Shown: piece after piece, positions 33,201-45,396 of the stretch | Layout: every line of letters begins with the position of its first letter | Position numbering within the stretch: position 1 is the first letter of the stretch | NCBI GenBank assembly: GCA_023053545.1 | Contig: JAKZAN010000149.1 | Location: forward strand, 1-64,000 | Reading direction: 5' to 3' | Source: Lepidurus packardi | Lineage: Eukaryota; Arthropoda; Branchiopoda; Notostraca; Triopsidae | Length of the DNA: 64,000 nucleotides | Translations under genes and position numbers: made by a program | The notes under the pieces: generated by a model | Told to the model about the DNA's origin: nothing | The model's input: the letters and a program-made list of their open reading frames with translations, nothing else | Databases searched by the model: none

Positions 33201-34595
33201 AACGGTCTAAAGAATTTCAAATACATCAACGACGATATTCTACCATTATACAGGCAAATCGCTACCGATAAGAAATGGATTCTAAGTCCAGATGTTCTAC
33301 ATAGCTATATTGGTTCCCTCATGGTCAATAAGGAAAAAGATAAAATTGATAAGATAATTAAGGTTTTGCGCGACTCTATGACTCAAAGAAGATATAGGTT
33401 CATCGATACGCTTTCCACTGCCTAAAACCAGAAAGAGTAAGCTCGATTCAAGGAGTTGATAAAAGTCGATGCTCGCAAGTGCCTAAGATCTCTTATCCAA
33501 ATTGCTACCAAAAACAACGACACTGAGACTGCAGCCACGCTATTTGAAGAGTACCAAACACAAGGTCATAGGGTCCAGAACACCGATACCTGGATCTAAA
33601 TCAAAGAACCCGAAGACTACCCCCTCGCCTACCTGAGTTATAACACTAACATCACTAAATTCTCTTATACACTAAAAGAACAGGCTAAAAAGAAGGAATC
33701 GATCAACAAAATCTCTGTAGATAGCATGCTGACTGCCTTTTAAAGGCATCCACGATTACTTTCTGAGCTGCTATAGGAAGCCCTGTCCCTCCCTGATTTA
33801 TGAAGCCAAAGTGCAACTTGATAAGGAAGAGATCGATCGCATTGCTAACATCATTCGCAGAGTTGATAAGTAAAATATTATTTTTTACAGTTTATGCATT
33901 GTTTAAATGATGCATCTTATAGTGCAACAGCCTTCAGCCGGTACCTGGAGTATCTGCTGAGATATCAGCCTGAAATGGGAGCCAATACAAAGAAGCTATT
34001 CTATAGAATATTCACACTGAGCAAGGATGACTCAAGCAAGCAGTATATTAAGGGCCTCTTAGAGTTATTGTTCGAGCCAAATAAAGCCCAAGAACGAGTT
34101 CAATACCGCAAAACGAGGGAGCTCGAAGAACAGAAACAATAAAAGTTAGCTCTTATGAAGCAAGAAGCCCTCGCTAAAAGAAGCACTGTCAGGGAAAATA
34201 AAGTGGAGCCAGCCATAACGGCGAAAGAAATTGCCATCCCGGTTACAGGAACTTCGACTAAAAAGGGGTTAGCTCCGGAAAAGCCTGAAGGTGCGGTTGT
34301 TGATACAAAGACTGTTGAAAGTGTGATAGTTAAGGTTGAGGAATAGGTACAGAGCGGAAAGAAAAAAGCGACAAAGAGCGAAAAGAAACAGCAAAAGAAA
34401 GAAGCTGATGCTGGTAAGAAAGGATCTGAAGTTGGAGAACGTAAGCAAAGGAGCCTACTGATCACTTTACAATAGAAGAAGGAAATCGGGCGGAAGAAAA
34501 TGCGTAGAGCAGGACGAGACAAGTTCGTGGATCTGATTATCACTGAGGAACAGTTGGAGGAGGAGGCCGCACAACAGTAGAAAAGGAAACCATGA
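30278..34595 (+). CDS. large helical protein, probably mitochondrial; one unresolved junction
   Basis: Exons 30278-30777, 30824-31136 and 31185 onward (introns 46 and 48 bases). The N-terminus is a basic amphipathic presequence-like segment (LNIFLHKTRSSLLRAFLTHR), suggesting mitochondrial import. The body is almost all helix with paired-helix texture (RIDYFARRPSTIQNSLEDLL; ILSHLLRFSSKLEQ) somewhat like PPR/RAP proteins. The frame meets TGA at 33801 (1143 residues), but the same frame reopens from about 33891 (YLEYLLRYQPEMG...) to TGA 34593, with a Lys/Glu-rich tail; the 90 bases between read well in a different frame (VQLDKEEIDRIANIIRRV). So either an unrecognised pair of splices, a sequence error, or two genes. 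Function unknown. Confidence 0.6.
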
Positions 34596-34759
34596 TAGCA
34601 ATAATATATCTAATATGATGCTTTGTAGATATGAAACCAAGGCGGGTGCCTGACTGCTCTTATAATTCCCTGCATGAAACATTATTTCAAACTTAATTTA
34701 ACTCCCTTCCGTTAATCCTTACTTTCCTATTTAAAATATACCCTTTTCTTGATCTCCAA

Positions 34760-37018
34760 ATGAACAGAACTCGATCGTCTTTCAGAGCTAGGACACAAAC
34801 TTCCGAATGTCCCACTGAAGATTCACACGACGATGCTTTTTCCATGGAACCCTTACGCCAACAGGACTCAGCCACCATTAACCCCCGTACTAATCGTACT
34901 ACCACTTCCAAACCCTTCTCCAACGTCAAAAACGTACTCAACAGAGTCCCAACAACTGCATCCATCAACAACAAGACTCCTCTCATCGAGAACTCACTGG
35001 TGCTTAACGAGTCAGTCTCTGAAAGGGCTTTGCATAACAGCAATTACTATTCTTCCTCATCGAATCACATTGACAGGAACAATAAGGAGAATATTCAATA
35101 TGAACAACTGATTGAAACAAGTCGTGATCGCTACCAAACGATGGTATAGCGTTGTCTGCAATACGAAAAGGAGAACGCAGAGCTGACGGTGGAGAAGGAA
35201 CTGAATGGGCAGAAGTTGGGAGAGTGCAGCGAAAGATGTTCACGGCTGCGGGAATAAATCGAGAAACTGAAGGTGCTCGCAGAAAGTAGAAACATTGAAA
35301 ACTCGAGGTTGCGCGGACTGTATGAAAATAAAGTCGGGGAAGTCCAGGAAGTCACCAATGAAATCACTAGTCGAATCGAAAAAGAACAGACTTAAAAAAA
35401 TATATTCATCAAAGAGATCAATAACAAAAACATCGAGATCAATAAGTTAAGGGAGTCTTACTCCGTAGTCAAGTCTGAAAACGACACCCTTAATCTCTTT
35501 ATCAAGGAGAAGTAGTCTGAAATCGACCACCTCCAATCTCAACTTAGCGAAATCAACTTCCAAAAGGAGAGATTGGAGAGCTATGAACTAGAGCTCAGCC
35601 AGTCCAACAATATGCTGAAGGATATAGAGGCGACCATGCAGCATCTGGAGAGAGAAGGCAGACTTAAGGACAAGATTATCGACTAGAACAACACAAGGAT
35701 CAACTCATTCTTAAATAAGACCAAGGTATATGAGGAGAAGATCACTGAACTCGAAGAAACAATGTTGCTTCTTTAGAAAGAGCGTAACCATCTCAAAGTA
35801 TAGTCAGTGGAGAGGCAGGCAGAGTTGGACGAATGGAAGGAAAATTATTTAGTCGTCAGTCGCAAGCTTGAGAGTCTGTCTTCAGTCGAAATTAAACTTA
35901 AAAACTCTATCGCCACCATTGATGACCTCGAGCACCGTATTGCCGAACTACTTTCCACCAACGAGAAGCTGAAGCTCCAGCATAATAGTCAGCTAACCAA
36001 GGAAAGAAGGTTACACGAGCTAGAGTCGGCATTGTCTGCCACTAACAAAACCCTGAAGGAAAAATAGTAGGAAATTAATTAAATTCGCGATAATTACGAG
36101 AGTCTCGATGCTCAGTTCAGAAAGATAGGACAGAACCAGGAAACAATGAGTTATCTCGAAAGAAGTGTGGAAGAAAAGACCAAGGATTTGAAGACAGCAG
36201 AAAGGAGGCTAGAAGAACGGAGCATCATAGTCGCTAATCAGGAAAGAGAGTTGAAGCGGATCCAGGATGAAAACGACAAACTCAGAGATCGCAGTGACAA
36301 GATAGACCAGATATACAAGGAAAACAAGAAACTGACCTCGAGCCTGATGGAGAAAATCAACCAGATCGAATAATTACAGCACACTGTCAACTCGTTAGAG
36401 AGTCGAGTAGCGAGTTTGGTCAACGAAAACATGAAACTAGATGCGCTGTTCGAGCAAGCGAAAGAGTCTGCGAATGAAGCCAGCACATCGTTGGAGGATG
36501 CCAAAATGCGAATAGAATACGAAGTTAATCTGAAGTTACAGCTACAGGAGAACATGGATAAAACGATTATGGAAACCTCACAGTTGCGGAGGGCTCTGGA
36601 GAAATAAAAAGAGGCAGCTCGGAACGACAAGGAACTTTTCAAAAAGGAACTCGAAAATAGGGATCAGATCGTCAGCTAATAAAAAGCACAATTTGACTCC
36701 TACAAGGTAGAAACCCAAGCCCAAATCAACCAGGAGCGCAAACGCATAGAGGAACTCAATGCAGAAGTCAGAGAAGTCAAGCGAAGGGTCGACATCCAGC
36801 AAAGGCGTGAGAAGTAGCAGCAGGAAATGATCTCCGACTTGGAGACAGCGAAGAGGAAGATGATGGAGGAATTCACCGCACTGAGAACCACATATGAACA
36901 AGCAGTCGGGAGGTGTACAGCTTTGGATAGGTGGAGAGTAGCCTATCTACGGATGAAGGATGGCCTGGAGAAGACAGTAGAGATGATGGGCGAGACAGCA
37001 GAGGAATTAACGAGATGA
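34760..37018 (+). CDS. long coiled-coil protein
   Basis: Intronless, 752 residues. About 120 residues of S/T/N-rich head (with IDRNNKENIQYEQLIETS), then nearly continuous heptad coiled coil (ELTVEKELNGQKLGEC through VEMMGETAEELTR), rich in Q encoded by TAA/TAG. No motor, head or calponin domain. Such proteins in ciliates are often basal-body or cortical structural components; that assignment is inference. Gap to the upstream gene is about 160 bases. Confidence 0.75.
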
Positions 37019-37189
37019 AGGTTGGATGCATTTAGTTTGATCAATTGATGGGATGATATGCCTGATTATAAAAGACTTGATGGTAAAAGTTGTGTCGGAA
37101 ATCAAAGGCATGCACTAGTATGAGTATTGAAAGCTTCAATCAGTGTAGTCTAGAATGATAACATATCTTCTTTTATTTTGCTTGTTTGG
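37019..37189. promoter_or_regulatory. short intergenic promoter of the TRANK1-like gene
   Basis: 170 bases, AT-rich (ATATCTTCTTTTATTTTG just before the ATG). No gene seen. Included because a single very large gene depends on it. Confidence 0.35.
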
Positions 37190-40100
37190 ATGAAGACAAC
37201 CCATAAGAGCAAAACACAAAAACAAACCATACCCTTCTACGAAGTTGAACCTTCTTCCGAGATCCAGCCCATCTTCCAAAGGATTCAGCAAAGTATTCAA
37301 ATCACCCCAATTCTTGTCTTTAATTCTTCCAATACTTCATTCTAGAAATCGCTATTCTTAAGCAAACCCACAGGAAATGGATGTACAACCGTGGCATTTA
37401 CGAACAGAACCTTGACACCAACACTCTCATTAGAAAATTTATGGATTACTTTTATGAACGAACTGAGTGCGATCAATTCAGACTCGAGCGCCTACAGGTA
37501 CAGGAAGGCCAGATTACCAATGCTCCTGCTGAAAAGTATATATTTGAAGCTTGTGAGGTTTTGGATGGCACAAGATGGGCTATCCGAGTGGGGAACAAGT
37601 TTATTCAGAGATTCAAAGAGCTATCATGGGACAAACCTATGATACATCTACTTGCCTTGATGCACTTTTTGGCGGATGGCAACTACCCAGGACCTTCTTG
37701 TGAAAACGTATTCCTTAGAACCAAAGTACTTTCAAGGGATATGCCAGCATACAATGCGTTTTTCGCCTTGAGGTTCTATGTTAACAAAAACTTACTCTTC
37801 AACGTGGGAGTAGAAAGGATGCCTGTGATGGATAAGTTTAAGAAAATCACTAGGTACGAATATACTGCGTACATCATGTTCCACGACATCCTGAACGATG
37901 CAGATATGCAGTATGCCAACATCAAAGAAATCGTCGGCAAGTATATTGCGAAAGTGCAGGAAGATGCTTCGCGTGGCGAATTCGATGATGAACTCGTACG
38001 GGCAGATAAGGCCAGCACTAACTCTTTCCAGAAAATAAAGGCAGGTTTTATGTTCATTGAAAGAAATCATGACTTCATTGAAGGGGCAAAGGTCATCGAG
38101 TTAGTCGAGCCAGACACAAACTCAACAGATACTCGAATATTTCTGCCGTGTAGTTTTAAACCAACTTACTTAACGGCTAACGAAGCTTCGAGTTTGATCT
38201 ATAACTAGTAGCTAAATCGTTGGGTGAACAAAGACAGCATGGCCCGCCTCGAACGCATCAAGTTCAACGAGTTCCAGCAGAAAGTGAACGAATAGATTCT
38301 CAAAAAGTATGTTGACTTCGACTCGGCAAAGAATCTGGTTGAGCTCCTCCAAAAGATTCCTAACTTTAAGATTAACCTTACTCCGGAAGAAAAAAATGTA
38401 GTTGGCCAGAACGGCAACGTCATGGTTATCGGACGCAGTGGCACAGGTAAAACCACTTGTGCCGTCCTCAGACTCTTCGCTATCGAGATGCTTTTTAAGA
38501 TAAGAGTTGCCCTCAGTAAGGAGAAACACGAAGGTATCCTGAGGAATACCACTGTCACAGCAGATGATGTCAGTTTAGTCATTGGCATGCACTCCATATT
38601 CGTGACTGCTTCTCCTGTTCTCACCAATTAGATTCAGCGTTACTACAACAAACTTACTGACCAAATCAAGCAGGAGCTTGAGAAAAAGAAAGAAAGAATC
38701 CGCCTAAAGAAACTTCAGGAAGAAAACAATAACCATGGGCAATAATCTCCGCCTGAGTAAATAAGTCCAGCAACGCAGCCTATAAAAGGCGTAGAGTAGA
38801 TTACGGACCAAGAAAGTAAGGTCATTGAAATCAAGCCAGAAAAAAGCTAAGCCCAGATCTAAGAAATAAGCAAGTTGCAATAGTAGTTACAGGGGCTCGA
38901 AATCCGCGAAGAAGGTGAAGATTAGGCTGAGGAATAAGATATTGATGTTGAAGAGCTCGAGCAGAAGCTTGCCAGATTCCATTCTCTAAATGATCTGGCA
39001 GAGACTGACTTTCCTGGATTCTTTACGGTGCGAGCTCTTATAATGATGATTGATGGGACTCTCAAGAAACCATTCTTTTTGAGAACTGTGGACCAGAAAA
39101 TAGTGGGACAAGACTCCAGAGCAGCATGGCATAATGAGGAGAAAGGAGTCATGATTATTGAGAACTACTATCGAAAACTTCAGGGAGATGATATAGGAGA
39201 TGAAAACTAAAGAGAGGTCGAACGTCTAGTTGATGAGGAAGTAAACTACTCGGACGAATAAGAGCTGGAACACGAATATCAGAGACAACTGAAGATGAAA
39301 TAGCAACAGAATAAGCAGGACTTCACACGTCAGCTTAAGGCAAAGTCCCACAATAAAGTATCTTTCGAGGTCGACTACTAGTACTTTGTAGTGCACTTTT
39401 GGCCCCAAATCCGCAAAAACTACTACACCAGCAAGCATATTAGTGCTCACGTCATCTGGACAGAGATATACTCCAGCATCAAAGGCAGCGCCAATGCACA
39501 TCTGTATCCAGGAGGATACCTTACTGAAAAAGCATACCTTGACCAGTGTCAGAACGTTTTCCTTACTCATACACAGAAGCGATAAGTCTATGAATCATTT
39601 TGCCAGTATGAACGATGGAAGATCAAAATGTGTGCCTACGATCTCGTGGACGTGGTCAACTATGTTCTGACCCAGATGAAAAACAGAGGATATTCGGGAC
39701 CTTCTTTACACTACCTCATGATCGATGAAGTGCAGGACCTGCCCCATTGTGTTTTATACTTGTTGTCTCGCGTTGCAGAGCAGGGGGTATTTTTTAGCGG
39801 GGATACTGCACAGACGATTGCTAAAGGCGTTGGTTTTCGGTTCGGAGATCTGAAGAACATATTCGACAAAAGGCACTTCGATTCAGAAATTAAGCTTAAA
39901 AAACCAACCGTGCTACAGCTGACTGTCAACTTTAGATCTCACAACAGCATTCTGCAGCTGGCTAATTCAGTGGTATCTATCATCTAAGTTTTGTTCCCAA
40001 CCACTATCGATATACTAAAAAAATAGAGGTCCGACTTATCAGGCCCCAAACCGATTATCCTAGCAGATTCAGATATCTAACTTTTGTTTTTTGTGCTTTG

Positions 40101-43100
40101 TGGAGAAGAGCTTTATCATCACCATCATGGGGATATGCTGCAAAGGCCTCCCTTGGAATTCGGATGTGACCAAGTTATTATTGTGAGGGACCAGGAAAGC
40201 AAAAAGAAAATCCCTCCTCTTCTACAGCATGCTCTCTGCCTCACCATTTATGAGGCCAAAGGTTTGGAGTTCAATGATGTGGTACTTTTTAACTTCTTCA
40301 GCGATACCAATTGTGAAGATAAGTGGAATCTGCTGAAGCAGCTTAAGGTCATCGAGGAAGAACTATCAAGATCCGACTATTAGAAGCTTCTGACGCACCA
40401 CAATAAACAGGAGCAGCCCAGTTAGGATCAAAAGGGACAGGGCAAGTAGCCTGAAGTTTCTAATCTCTAGCCTGAAACTCCCTAAGCAAAATGTTCTGAG
40501 GAAATAACAGCAGATAAAGTAATAATTAAAAAGGTCAAGCCTGAAGCGGCTCTAGTCAATAAGGACGTAAACTAATATTCAGAACTGTGTTCATAATTAA
40601 AGCTGCTTTACACTGCTGTTACACGTCCGAGGAACACCTTAATCATCTATGATGAAGACTCGTCGAAGCGTAAGGTGATCGAGAAATATTGGGAACGTCT
40701 ATAAGTTACACAAATCGTGACACTGGAATCGATCTAGGAGGCTCGCAATAAAAACAAAGATACTAGCAAATCCTAGAATCGCATTTTCAAGTCTCTCGTG
40801 AACGAGACCGACCCAGTACAGTGGAAGCGGCAGGGCGTGAAAATGTTCAAACGAAAGTATTTTGAACAAGCCATGAAGTGTTTCGAGAAATCCGGGGACC
40901 AGCACCTCTTCAAAAAGGCACACGCACATGCTTTGGCTGAGAATTCGACCAAACACTTAATAGAAATCTAGTCAGAGAAAAGCTACTTAAAATCCAGGTC
41001 ATATTCATACGCTTCGTTGTCAAAACAAGAGTTGACCCGGGTGAGGAACAAGTTACGTGCAGACGAGAAAAAATATCTGCGAGAATTCGTGGAGGCTGCC
41101 AGTATCTTCCAGACCATCTCCTAATGGAAACATGCAGGGCAGTGCTTCTTCAGCGGCAAAGAGTTCGTCAAGGCCGAAGAGTGTTTTAGGAAGGTTGACA
41201 TGAATAAACAAATTGCAGAGAGTCTGTTTATGCAACATCAATATCATGCTGCTGCCGAGTTCTTTGATTCCACAGGCGATTACTTGAAGGCAATCGAATG
41301 TCGAGATATGCTCAACGACTGGAGGGGGATCCTTGAAATACTTAGGAAGTATCAGGACAAAATTCCAGAATTGGAGAAACAAGGCCTGATTAGAAAATAC
41401 GCGGGATTAGCACTGGAGGAGCTGGTGCATAACATCGAATTCGAGAACGAAGTGCCTGATAGACAAAGAGGAATTTCTGATGCACCAGAAAAATATATAA
41501 TTGCAGAGGAAAATAGCTCTTAGGAGGATCTTTCATAAGAAGAAGACTCAGATTAGGATCCCGAAATCCAGGCAGAAAGATCGTACCGCAAAAAAATATC
41601 AGAAGAAATATCGCGCAAAGCCTCCCAGGAGATATCGAGAAAGGCTTCCGATGAGTTCATCCTCTCGCGAAAAGGTTCTCAGTAGCTCGCTCAGATCTCT
41701 CGTAAAATGTCTGAGTAAGGTGCACACAGAAAAATGAGTGTGGAACAGCCTCCTCAAATCAGAGAAGTGGCAGAAGAGAGTGCCAATGGACAGCACAGAG
41801 AAGGTCTTAGCCAGTCTGTGGCTGAAGAAATCCTGTAGTAGAACCCGGACTCTTCAGGTTTCGCATAGCTAAATGGATAATCTAGCAACTTCAATAGTAG
41901 CAACGCAAGTTGGGTTTAACTAAATGCCCCAGACATTGAAAGCGTAAAGTCTTTAATTGATCCTGCTGACGAATGGTTAGGCCACTCTTTGTCTGAAATC
42001 AACAAGAAGACTCATACAGAGTACTCCGTCATTGACTAGTCCTAATCGTTGGAGCCAGTCCGCATCATCAAGACCAAAGGCAACATCTTTGTGCAGGACT
42101 AAGTCATGAAACAGATCATTTAAACTGTTTCCATAGTAAACAGCGCCCTGGTCGACTTTCTCAGGCAGATCAAAGGGCACCAATCACTTACCACGAATAC
42201 TGGTGGGATCAAGAATGTGGTGCTAAGTGACTTTGAAGACATTGATTCTGGTTTTGTGGCCAAGATCCTAGATACTCTGGAAAGCTTCAAGATCTATAAA
42301 CTATGTCTGTTTGTATGCAACAGGTACCATCTGCCTTCGAAACTGGGCCGATATATAGCTTCTATTGCTCTGAAGTACTCGCCGATTGCTCAGAATGATG
42401 TCACTATCACACCGTCTCTGCTAGCCCCAAGTGGTCACAGAAAGTCAGAGCTAGAAAGAGGTATCTTGGCATCGATCGCAATTCATGCAGTTTTTTAAAA
42501 TATAAATCCTGATTTCCTGAAAGCGAAGGTGAAGTAAAGTTAAAACTGTCGCACATTGGGATTGTATCCAGTCCAGGGCCTCGTTCTTCAAGGTCTCTTT
42601 AAAAAAGTTGTATTCATGGTGGAGCCTCTGGAAGCCCTTTCCATCCTCTCCAACTATTTTGAACCTGAAATGTTCAAGAGCATCTATATCAAACATTACG
42701 CTGCCTAAGACTATTTAAATATCAATTCCTATCTTCCGCACGCCCCTTCCAACTAAATAGAGACTGAGCTGGCAATATTGACTTTGGAATCCACTATTTG
42801 GAGGAAGTTGGCCAGAGCTCATTCATCACTTATCAGTGCCTCATATACTAAAGAGTTCCATAGTCGCATTTTTTGCCCTGAAAATCCTCTCCCAGAATAC
42901 CTCCCTTTTAACAAGGCCCTTTGGGAGTATTTTGAAACTGACTCTAAAGATGACAGATCTCTTGCTGTTGTAATTAAGTAGGCAACTTTGATTTTGTAGC
43001 AGCTTCTCAGAGGAGATTCTGTCCTTAGCTCGTAAAAGGTCTTCGATGTGGTGACTTTCATGATTCTGGTATACCAGTTCCGTGAGGTATAAAAGGTCCT

Positions 43101-45318
43101 CAGACTTTTTGAAGTCGATGAAACTCTCGATATGTTTGTTGTTATGAAACAACTCTATTTCATGACCAACAATCTAGATACCAACAATTCGAACATCCGA
43201 AGCATCATCAGAGCTATGCTCTCGGTTTATCAGATCAGACTCATTAAAAACTGTGAGACGATGGAGCTATTCGGAGATTCATATGTGCTTCTTCATAGAA
43301 GTTCTACTGTCGTTTCTGATCTGTTGGAACATCGAAGACGTGCACAACTCAAACATCAATAACACATGCGCCTTCATTCATCCTCCAAGGAAGCCTTCCG
43401 TGAATAGTTTTTCTTCATTTAACAGGACTATAATATGATACTGGCTCCTTTCTTTGTTGTGTTCCAGAAAGTTCGCGAAAGGATCCTACGGAGCCTCGCT
43501 GAGTCGACCTACGTCTATGCTGACCTCATAAGTGAGAAAACTAATAGCCTCGTTACGCACGAGGACTACCTAGCATATCAGAAAGAAACTATTTTTGTCA
43601 ATTATATGCGAGACCAGGAGAAACTCATGCACAATCTTATATAGTATGTGAGGACAACCCGCAAGAAATAGAAGAAATCCAGTCGACGGGACCAGACGGG
43701 CGTTAAACAAAGCTCGAGTCGATCTGTAAATATCAACCGAAAGCTTCTCTCGCATTCTTATGATGAGGCCGAGGACTGGCAGCCCGATGAAAATGAGCTC
43801 AACGACCCTACGGAAGCCAGTGAATATAGCTCAGAATTTTACAACAGCCTCTTCTTTCCACAGAATGATTTGCACTATGAGTTACAACAAAATCTCCTGA
43901 GCAGGTTCCAAAAATTCAGCGTGAGGCTTAAAGAAACGAAGAACGGGAAGTATCTGTTTGTCTCAGGACAAAACAAAATCTACGGAGAGTATACACGCAG
44001 ACAAAAGGGGTACTATCTTTATGAAGCAATAGAGTTCAAATTGTTTAAGAGGCTCGATTTATACTGTGCTAATGCATATGAAGTTCTACCCGATATGCCT
44101 GCCAACGATCAGATTTTTTACGTCGAAGATTGCCTGACCCTCCTCATGGCCCATTATAAGTCACTTATACAACCCAATAAATCAACCTTACTCTTGGAAA
44201 CCGCCTACCTTAAATATATTCCTAATCTCAGATTCCGTGTATTCATCAATCCGCCAGCTTCCTCCGATTCGCAGGATTGGAGAAACACAGCAGTCTCCCA
44301 TCGTTGCCTCCTCTAGGCTGACTATCTCTTCACCTCTGATGACACTCCAGATTCTGTTTTGGTAACAATCCAAGACTACCTTTCCTATATTGAGGTTGAG
44401 ATTGCGGAACAAAGAATGAAGGCGCCTAATTTTTATGGTGTCGTGATTTGCCTCTACTACAACCTTCAGAAGTTCCCCAAGAAACTGATTAATCTTCTCA
44501 GCTACATCCTTAATGAGTCCATCAACAACAATGAGGCTCAAAGATAACCACTCCTTTTATAGCTAATCAATGCTAATTCCTAAAAGGAAATCTTTGACAT
44601 ACAGTAAAGGTTGTTGCAAAAAATTAAGGTTCACATCGCGCCTCTGGGGATTGTTGTTCATGAAGTATAGCTAACGACCAAAGGGAACAGCGTGGACAAC
44701 ATGAACGCCTGTGAGGCCGACTACCATCGATATAATGTTACCTTGTCTAAACGGATAACTGCAGCAAGGAGGATATCAAAGTGGTGGAAAGAACTCGTTC
44801 GCACTCAGAAAAAGAAAAGAATCACTACGGAAGAAATAAAAAGTAGACATTAAGAGCATATTAAATTATCTTGGCCTGTCTTCGTTTACAGAATCCCAGC
44901 TAACTTCTATCCTGGCTTTTTACCAAGAACAACAGACCTGACTCACGAGCTCCTCTCCTTCTTCTACTCAAATTAAATCACTAGCTCTCTGGATTTCCAC
45001 TTTATGCTAAGGACTCTTCAATAGATACAAGTATTGAGAAAATCATTTGTAGAATTGGCCAAGTCATCCACCAGAGACTTCTTCCCTGAAGTTATGGAGG
45101 AACTCCAGAAGCTTGAATCCATCGCAGAAGACATAAAAGCGTGGAAAGCAGATGATAAATGGAATATGAAGCACCACAGTAACTTAAGGAAAAAAAAAGT
45201 CTTCTAACTTAAATGGCTAACGAAGAATAGTAGTGCTCTGGCCAAAATGATAAAGAAGCGTGCAGGCTTGAAGAAGCAAGCAGCCCTGCAAGACAAGAAG
45301 AGCGCGTTGAGACGCTGA
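37190..45318 (+). CDS. TRANK1-like superfamily 1 helicase with large helical C-terminus
   Basis: Short first exon (37190-37292), a 53-base intron (37293-37345), then one exon of 7973 bases without TGA: 2691 residues. UvrD-like SF1 helicase motifs in order: Walker A GRSGTGKTTCAVLRL (about residue 395), Walker B HYLMIDEVQDLP (about 824), GDTAQTIAKGVGFRF (about 850), motif IV-like VNFRSHNSILQLAN (about 895), motif V-like YEAKGLEFNDVVLF (about 1003), motif VI YTAVTRPRNTLIIYDE (about 1123). A 500-residue charged, Q-rich insertion separates motifs I and II. Then TPR-like pairs (AMKCFEKSGDQHLFKKAHAH; CFRKVDMNKQ) and about 1100 helical residues. This is the layout of TRANK1 (lupus brain antigen) proteins; their biochemical role is not established. 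More than 60 in-frame TAA/TAG codons. Confidence 0.88.
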
Positions 45319-45396
45319 TGAAGATTGTATGTGTGTTGAATCAGATATTTAATTATTTACAAACCAATCAGAAAATGAATCTGCTCTAATGTAGGG

